From contig CACXJZ010000012.1 of assembly GCA_902768105.1 (NCBI GenBank), positions 1-64,000 of the forward strand: DNA of 64,000 bases, read 5' to 3'. The position numbers and the translations under genes are program-made. Positions within the stretch are counted from its first letter, which is position 1. Every line of letters begins with the position of its first letter. The stretch comes from an uncultured Prevotellaceae bacterium. GTDB taxonomy: Bacteria > Bacteroidota > Bacteroidia > Bacteroidales > Bacteroidaceae. Below, piece by piece: positions 59,602-64,000 of this stretch. The notes beneath the pieces were generated by a model. That model did not search any database. It saw nothing but the letters and a program-made list of their open reading frames with translations, and was not told the origin of the DNA.

Positions 59602-60137
59602 AGACAGGCATCACGGGAGGCATAGGCAGCGGCAAGAGCTACATCTGCAGGCGACTCGAGGCCCGAGGTATCACGGTCTATGACTGCGACTCGGCAGCCA
59701 AGCGCCTCATTCGCACGTCGCCTCGTCTGCAAAAGCAGATTATCGCGCTCGTCGGCTCACTCGACAAGGCGGCCATGAGCCGTTTCCTGTTGGCCAGCGA
59801 GGCCAATCAGCAGGCCATGAACGCCATCGTGCATCCGGCCGTGTTCCAGGACTTCCAGCAGAGCGGCATCGATTGGATGGAGAGTGCCATCCTCTATGAG
59901 TCTGGCATCAGCCGGCTGGTCGATAGTGTCGTCGTGGTCACCGCTCCTCTCGAGGTGCGCATCCAGCGTGTCATGCAGCGCGACGGCATCTCACGCGAGA
60001 AGGTGCTTGAGTGGATGGAGCGCCAGTGGCCTCAGGAAGCACTCCGCCAGCGTGCCGACTTCGAAATCGTCAACGACGGCATTACCGATGTCGATGAGCA
60101 GATTGACCGTCTGTTGAAAACCATCATGTCGAAATAA
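59598..60137 (+). CDS. coaE: Dephospho-CoA kinase
   Basis: Encodes 179 residues with GGIGSGKS P-loop (7-14), DCDSAAKRLI and AILYESGI; QRDGISREK lid. Last step of CoA synthesis; the first step (pantothenate kinase) is encoded 9 kb upstream in this window. Confidence 0.96.
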   Translation: MKTGITGGIGSGKSYICRRLEARGITVYDCDSAAKRLIRTSPRLQKQIIALVGSLDKAAMSRFLLASEANQQAMNAIVHPAVFQDFQQSGIDWMESAILYESGISRLVDSVVVVTAPLEVRIQRVMQRDGISREKVLEWMERQWPQEALRQRADFEIVNDGITDVDEQIDRLLKTIMSK

Positions 60138-60176
60138 CGTAATAACGTAATAACGAAATAACGAAAAAATTTAAAA
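60136..60176. repeat. AATAACGT quasi-repeat before the DUF5606 gene
   Basis: AATAACGTAATAACGTAATA then ACGAAATAACG, ending in AT-rich text at the ATG. Includes the coaE stop. Shares a 14-base core with 21674. Confidence 0.7.
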
Positions 60177-60623
60177 ATGCAACTGACAATTTTAGCAATC
60201 TCGGGCAAACCGGGACTTTACAAACTCGTATCACGAGCCAAGAACAGCCTCATTGTCGAGGCACTCGACGAAACCCACAAGCGCATGCCGGCCTTCGCTA
60301 CCGACCGCATCACCTCACTCGGCGACATCGCCATGTTTACTGAGACCGAGGACATCGCGCTCTACAAGGTCTTCAACGCCATCAAGGAACTCGAGCAGGG
60401 ACGTGCTACCAGCCTCGACTACAGGAAAGCCAGCGGCAAGGAGCTGCAGGACTACTTCACGAAGGTGCTGCCCGAGTGGGACCGTGACCGTGTACACAAC
60501 AGCGACATCAAGAAGCTTCTCCAGTGGTACAACCTCCTCATCCAGGCTGGCGTTGACGACTTCGACCAGCTGAAACCCACTGAGGGTGACAACATCGACG
60601 ACCGTCAGGAGAAGGAGGAGTAG
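60177..60623 (+). CDS. DUF5606 protein
   Basis: Encodes 148 residues. The N-terminal half (LAISGKPGLYKLVSRAKNSLIVEALDE ... RITSLGDIAMFTE, here in two pieces) is the DUF5606 signature, found almost only in Bacteroidota, often near coaE/yajC. Function unknown. Acidic C-tail. Confidence 0.88.
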   Translation: MQLTILAISGKPGLYKLVSRAKNSLIVEALDETHKRMPAFATDRITSLGDIAMFTETEDIALYKVFNAIKELEQGRATSLDYRKASGKELQDYFTKVLPEWDRDRVHNSDIKKLLQWYNLLIQAGVDDFDQLKPTEGDNIDDRQEKEE

Positions 60624-60627
60624 TCTG

Positions 60628-60680
60628 TTTGCCTAGGAAAGCCTAGGCCTTTCTAGGAAATCCTAGAAATACTTAGGAAA
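60628..60680. repeat. CTAGGAAA quasi-repeat after DUF5606
   Basis: Copies of CCTAGGAAA, CTAGGAAAT, CTAGAAAT and TTAGGAAA, about 9-11 bases apart, directly before a terminator. Confidence 0.65.
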
Positions 60681-60712
60681 AAGCCGCTACCCTTGGAGTG
60701 GGGTAGCGGCTT
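60680..60712. terminator. Bidirectional terminator
   Basis: AAGCCGCTACCC / GGGTAGCGGCTT, 10-12 bp stem with 8-base loop; ends the nusB operon and faces mscL. Confidence 0.85.
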
Positions 60713-60739
60713 GGCTTTGTAGTTTGAAGTGCTGAAGGA

Positions 60740-61162
60740 TTACTTGTTCTTCAGCAGGTCGCGAATCTCAGTGAGGAGTTTCTCTTCGTTGCTGGGCTCG
60801 GGAGCGGGTGCGGGAGCCTCTTCCTTCTTCTTGCTGAGCTTGTTCATGGCCTTGATTATGATGAAGATACAGATGGCGATGATAAGGAAGTCGATAATGC
60901 TCTGGATGAAAGCACCATACGCGAATACGGCAACACCCTTCTCAGCGGCTTCTGCCAACGATGCGACGGGCGTGTCGCTGAGGTTGATGAACATGTCGTT
61001 GAAGTTGATGCCGCCAGTAGCAAGACCGACGAGCGGCATAATCACATGGTCAACGAGACTTGATACGATTTTACCAAAGGCACCGCCGATGATAACACCG
61101 ACTGCCATGTCCATTACGTTGCCCTTCATGGCAAACTCCTTGAATTCTTTAATAAATCCCAT
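60740..61162 (-). CDS. mscL: Large-conductance mechanosensitive channel
   Basis: Encodes 140 residues: [32 protein letters not shown] (TM1 with gate glycines) and [27 protein letters not shown] TM2, cytoplasmic helix [10 protein letters not shown]. Opens under osmotic stretch. Leader of about 150 bases rich in ACATTAA and GTGAAAAGTGA text. Confidence 0.96.
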   Translation of the reverse strand: MGFIKEFKEFAMKGNVMDMAVGVIIGGAFGKIVSSLVDHVIMPLVGLATGGINFNDMFINLSDTPVASLAEAAEKGVAVFAYGAFIQSIIDFLIIAICIFIIIKAMNKLSKKKEEAPAPAPEPSNEEKLLTEIRDLLKNK

Positions 61163-61205
61163 AACTTTAATTTTTAATGTTTAATGTATAATGTTTTAAT
61201 GTTAA
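61163..61205. repeat. ACATTAAACATTAAA quasi-repeat before mscL
   Basis: On the minus strand ACATTAAACATTAAAAATTAAA ends at the ATG region; the third member of the family seen before 31504 and yajC. Confidence 0.6.
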
Positions 61206-61309
61206 AATTGCAATGTACGTTTTACAATCTTGGACTTTCAGCCTTGACTTAACTCACTTTTCGCCTCTCATCTGTCACTTTTCACTTTAATTAAGACAGA
61301 AATTTGATG

Positions 61310-61337
61310 CAAATATAGAAAAAATTTCGTAACTTTG
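61310..61337. promoter_or_regulatory. Divergent promoters of mscL and gap
   Basis: Minus-strand TATATTTG (61310-61317) and plus-strand TAACTTTG (61330-61337). Confidence 0.7.
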
Positions 61338-61429
61338 TGCCCGAAAAAAGAAAAAAATGCATTTTGTGCATAAAAAAATTGACAGAACGAATATTTATTA
61401 ATCTCTTTATAATTAAATTTTAAAGTAAA

Positions 61430-62366
61430 ATGACAAAAGTTGCAATTAACGGTTTTGGCCGTATCGGTCGCCTCGCTTTCCGTCAGATGTTCGAGGCTGA
61501 AGGTTATGAAGTAGTAGCAATTGCTCAGGGTGGTTTCTGTGGCAAGTTCGGTGAGAACAAGCACACTGTTGAGGCTGGTGAGGATTTCATCGTAGTCGAT
61601 GGCAAGAAGATCACCATCTACGCTATTCCTAACGCTGCTGAGCTGCCTTGGGGCAAGCTCGACGTTGACGTTGTGCTGGAGTGCACAGGTTTCTACACCT
61701 CTAAGGAGAAGGCTTCTGCTCACCTGACTGCTGGTGCTAAGAAGGTTGTTATCTCTGCTCCTGCTGGCAACGACCTGCCCACCATCGTTTACAATGTAAA
61801 CCACAAGACTCTGACTCCTGCTGACACCGTTATCTCAGCTGCTTCTTGCACTACCAACTGCCTGGCTCCCATGACGAAGGCTCTGAACGACTTCGCTCCC
61901 ATCCAGAGCGGTATCATGACCACTGTTCACGCTTACACTGGCGACCAGATGATTCTGGACGGTCCTCAGCGCAAGGGTGATGTACAGCGTGCCCGTGCCG
62001 GTGCCCAGAACATCGTTCCCAACTCAACTGGTGCTGCTAAGGCTATCGGTCTCGTTATCCCCGAGCTGAACGGCAAGCTAATCGGTGCTGCACAGCGCGT
62101 TCCGACTCCCACAGGTTCTACCACCATCCTGCACGCTGTTGTTAAGGGTGAGGTTACCGTTGAGGGTATCAACGCTGCCATGAAGGCTGCTACCAACGAG
62201 AGCTTCGGTTACACTGAGGAGAAGCTGGTTTCTAGCGACATCATCGGTATGAAGTTCGATTGGTGACGGCAACTCTCTCGTACAGGTAGTTGCTTGGTAC
62301 GACAATGAGAACTCTTACACTTCTCAGATGGTTCGCACCATTAAGTACCTCGCAGAGCTGAAATAA
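61430..62366 (+). pseudogene. Glyceraldehyde-3-phosphate dehydrogenase, two internal deletions
   Basis: The frame runs 278 codons to a premature TGA at 62266; the missing C-terminus continues in another frame from [20 protein letters not shown] to a TAA at 62364-62366. Family motifs [20 protein letters not shown] and YTGDQ are intact. After EVVAI the usual NDL ... LLKYDT segment of about 17 residues is missing in frame (it carries the NAD-ribose Asp), and after IGMKF about 12-15 residues (GSLFDATQT region) are missing with a frame change. Codon use is that of a highly expressed gene. Either an assembly error or a decaying copy. Confidence 0.85.
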
Positions 62367-62388
62367 TTTCGCAAATTGCTGAAAATTA

Positions 62389-62419
62389 AGAGGCTGGAAG
62401 TTTTCTTCCAGCCTCTTTT
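62389..62419 (+). terminator. Intrinsic terminator of gap
   Basis: AGAGGCTGGAAG-tttt-CTTCCAGCCTCT, exact 12-bp stem then TTT. Confidence 0.9.
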
Positions 62420-62474
62420 ATGTCCTTTAACGATAATTTTTGGGAAAAATCTTGTAAATAAGACTTTTTTTTAC

Positions 62475-62482
62475 TATCTTTG
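62475..62482 (+). promoter_or_regulatory. -7 box, near-leaderless
   Basis: TATCTTTG, eight bases before the ATG of the sensor gene. Confidence 0.65.
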
Positions 62483-62490
62483 TACCCAAG

Positions 62491-63972
62491 ATGTTACCTA
62501 AAACAAAAATAATCGCCAGCACCTTATCCTTCCGACTGAGTCTTAGGGTAATTGCCGCCTTAGCAGTATTGCTGATGGTGGCCTTGCTCATTATGTTCTA
62601 CTATTCGCGTAAGGCCGTGAGGGAAGAGGCACGTCAGAAGGCCGAGCAGACGCTTGAGATGACTGTCCAGCGCATTGATAACATCTTGCTCGATATAGAG
62701 CAGGCGACAGGTAACGTGTATTGGAAAGTGACGGCTCATATCAACGAGCCGGACATGTTACGCAAGTACGCCCGGATGCTGGTAGAAGAAAACGAGCACA
62801 TCACAGCCTGTACCGTTGCTTTGGAGCCAGGCTTCTACGACGGTGCCAAGCAGGATTTCTATGCTTTCTACGTGCGCAAGGACAGCACCCATGTGGTGGC
62901 CAGGAAACTGCCAAGCAAGAAGCCTTACCATAAGCAGTCGTGGTATGTACACGCAATGGAAACAGGTCTGCCCAGCTGGACTGATGCGCTGACGGTGTCA
63001 ACGCCAGGATTTGAGCCGATCATCTCGTTCTGTCTGCCCCTATACCAGGGCGAGCGGAAGGTGGGTGTGTTGGCTACAGACGTCGCCTTGTCGCTGTTGT
63101 CGAAGATTGTGCAGGAAGTCAAGGCAACGCCTAACTCGTTCAGCACGTTGCTGGGCAAGGACGGCTCAGTCATCGTCTTTCCGGACAGCACCGTCCTGAG
63201 CATGGACGCTATTCCGCTGGCAAAAGAAGAGCACAACGTGCTGTTGGAGGAGACGGTGCAGGCTATGGTGGCTGGCGAGACTGGTCATAAGCAGGTGAGC
63301 TTGGAAGGCGTGGATTATTACGCGTTCTACAAGCCTTTTGTGTGCGCGCCTGTTCTTGGACGTTCGCCGATGGACCTCGGCTGGAGTGTGTGTGTCGCGC
63401 TTCCTGAGGACGATATTCTGAGCAGCGACAGACAGCTGAACTACACGGTGCTGCTGATAGCTGTCATCGGGTTGCTACTGATGCTGTTGCTCTGCCGTTG
63501 GTTCATACATCATCAGTTGCTGCCGCTGCGCATGTTGTCGAGGTCGGCACAACGCATTGCCGAGGGACATTATGACGAGTCAATTCCCATCAGCCCCCAT
63601 CAGGACGAGGTGGGCCGTCTGCAGAACCATTTTAAGCAGATGCAGCAGTCGTTGGCCATCCGCATGGAAGAGATGAACCACCTGTCGGAAACGCTGCAGG
63701 AGCGTGGCGAGGTGCTACAGGCTACCTACAAGCAGGCCCAGGCAGCTTCGAACATGAAGACCAACTTCCTGTATAACATGTCGAACCAGATGGTGTCGCC
63801 TGTCAAGACCATCTTTGATGACGTGATGATGCTCAGTAGCAACTACGACGTGATGACCGACGAGGAGGCCACGCAGCTGACTGACGAGGTGGAACTGAAT
63901 GGTAACAGGATTACGGCGATGCTTAACCAGCTCATCGTCGATTCGCAAATCGATAAAGCAATAGAACAGTAG
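62491..63972 (+). CDS. Cache-HAMP sensor with degenerate HisKA region
   Basis: Encodes 493 residues. Membrane helix (18-40), periplasmic Cache domain (45-310; WYVHAMETGLPSWTDA, LATDVALSLL), second helix (315-340), HAMP (345-395), coiled coil, and a C-terminal region TNFLYNMSNQMVSPVKTI that aligns with the HisKA block (FLANISHEIRTPLNAI) but has Asn432 at the phosphoacceptor His. No ATPase domain follows; the frame ends and a new ATG starts directly after the stop. It resembles the Cache-HAMP part of the PP2C protein at 48319. Confidence 0.85.
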   Translation: MLPKTKIIASTLSFRLSLRVIAALAVLLMVALLIMFYYSRKAVREEARQKAEQTLEMTVQRIDNILLDIEQATGNVYWKVTAHINEPDMLRKYARMLVEENEHITACTVALEPGFYDGAKQDFYAFYVRKDSTHVVARKLPSKKPYHKQSWYVHAMETGLPSWTDALTVSTPGFEPIISFCLPLYQGERKVGVLATDVALSLLSKIVQEVKATPNSFSTLLGKDGSVIVFPDSTVLSMDAIPLAKEEHNVLLEETVQAMVAGETGHKQVSLEGVDYYAFYKPFVCAPVLGRSPMDLGWSVCVALPEDDILSSDRQLNYTVLLIAVIGLLLMLLLCRWFIHHQLLPLRMLSRSAQRIAEGHYDESIPISPHQDEVGRLQNHFKQMQQSLAIRMEEMNHLSETLQERGEVLQATYKQAQAASNMKTNFLYNMSNQMVSPVKTIFDDVMMLSSNYDVMTDEEATQLTDEVELNGNRITAMLNQLIVDSQIDKAIEQ

Positions 63973-64000
63973 ATGCGCAATATTGTACGACATATCCGCC
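63973..64000 (+). CDS. Start of an unknown gene, cut by the window
   Basis: ATG directly follows the TAG of the sensor gene and reads MRNIVRHIR to the window edge. Adjacent start suggests coexpression with the sensor. Too short to assign. Confidence 0.5.

Noticed and set aside
61268..61804. 178-codon frame opposite to gap
   Set aside because: Crosses the divergent promoter region and lies inside gap; no motif.

Overview
This window comes from the chromosome of a member of the Bacteroidota, most likely a Prevotella-like Bacteroidales. The evidence is the dominant promoter pattern TTTG-N19/20-TAnnTTTG just upstream of genes on both strands, the near absence of Shine-Dalgarno sequences, signal peptides ending in A-x-A-Q, sorting-tail-like C-termini on secreted proteins, and family content typical of the phylum (DUF2723, DUF5606, Cthe_2159-like and CotH proteins, and an AmgK-RapZ fusion). 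No insertion sequence, prophage, CRISPR array or rRNA operon was seen. Almost all of the DNA is chromosomal core with small accessory patches.

Layout. 1-5.3 kb: tail of an Hsp20 gene, a short promoter-to-terminator transcript, an EamA permease, two WG-repeat genes (one frameshifted) bracketed by identical 31-bp palindromes, and a YolD-like/Y-family polymerase pair. 5.4-13 kb: a secreted GH2 glycosidase, an SDR enzyme, a GNAT acetyltransferase, a two-gene secreted-protein operon and AmtB. 13.2-14.05 kb: a cobalamin riboswitch controlling a degenerate flavodoxin-like gene and a 29-residue membrane peptide. 14.1-26.6 kb: two minus-strand operons (DUF2723, polysaccharide deacetylase, frr; and rlmL-like, DPP-IV-like peptidase, serB, purD, membrane protein, DedA). 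26.6-33.2 kb: a histidine kinase followed by a likely inositol-lipid cluster (ATP-grasp-like, HAD, inositol-3-phosphate synthase, GIN lipoprotein, nucleotidyltransferase/CDP-alcohol transferase fusion). 33.2-41 kb: guaA with a MurU-like gene and an AmgK-RapZ fusion (cell-wall sugar recycling), split by a CotH/lamin-tail secreted protein. 41-50.3 kb: a candidate small RNA, groESL, sppA, lpxK, punA, thiL and a Cache-HAMP-PP2C phosphatase. 50.4-57.1 kb: tRNA-Phe fused head-on to a pantothenate kinase gene with no standard start codon, fRMsr, an HD hydrolase, a second lipid pair (flippase-like plus CDP-alcohol transferase), an antiporter, and S4/pth/rplY. 57.3-64 kb: nusB, yajC, ybbR, coaE, DUF5606, mscL, a gap gene with two internal deletions, and a Cache-HAMP sensor lacking the phosphoacceptor His.

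The most unusual signals are: (1) palindromic elements inserted in frame inside guaA and the MurU-like gene; (2) a recurring set of short quasi-tandem repeats that sits either directly before start codons inside operons or in inter-domain linkers of proteins; (3) the cobalamin-riboswitch operon with a flavodoxin that has lost its FMN-phosphate loop; (4) the tRNA-Phe/pantothenate kinase arrangement; and (5) the damaged gap gene. Start codons were chosen where possible by position relative to the TAnnTTTG box, because ribosome binding sites are not informative here.
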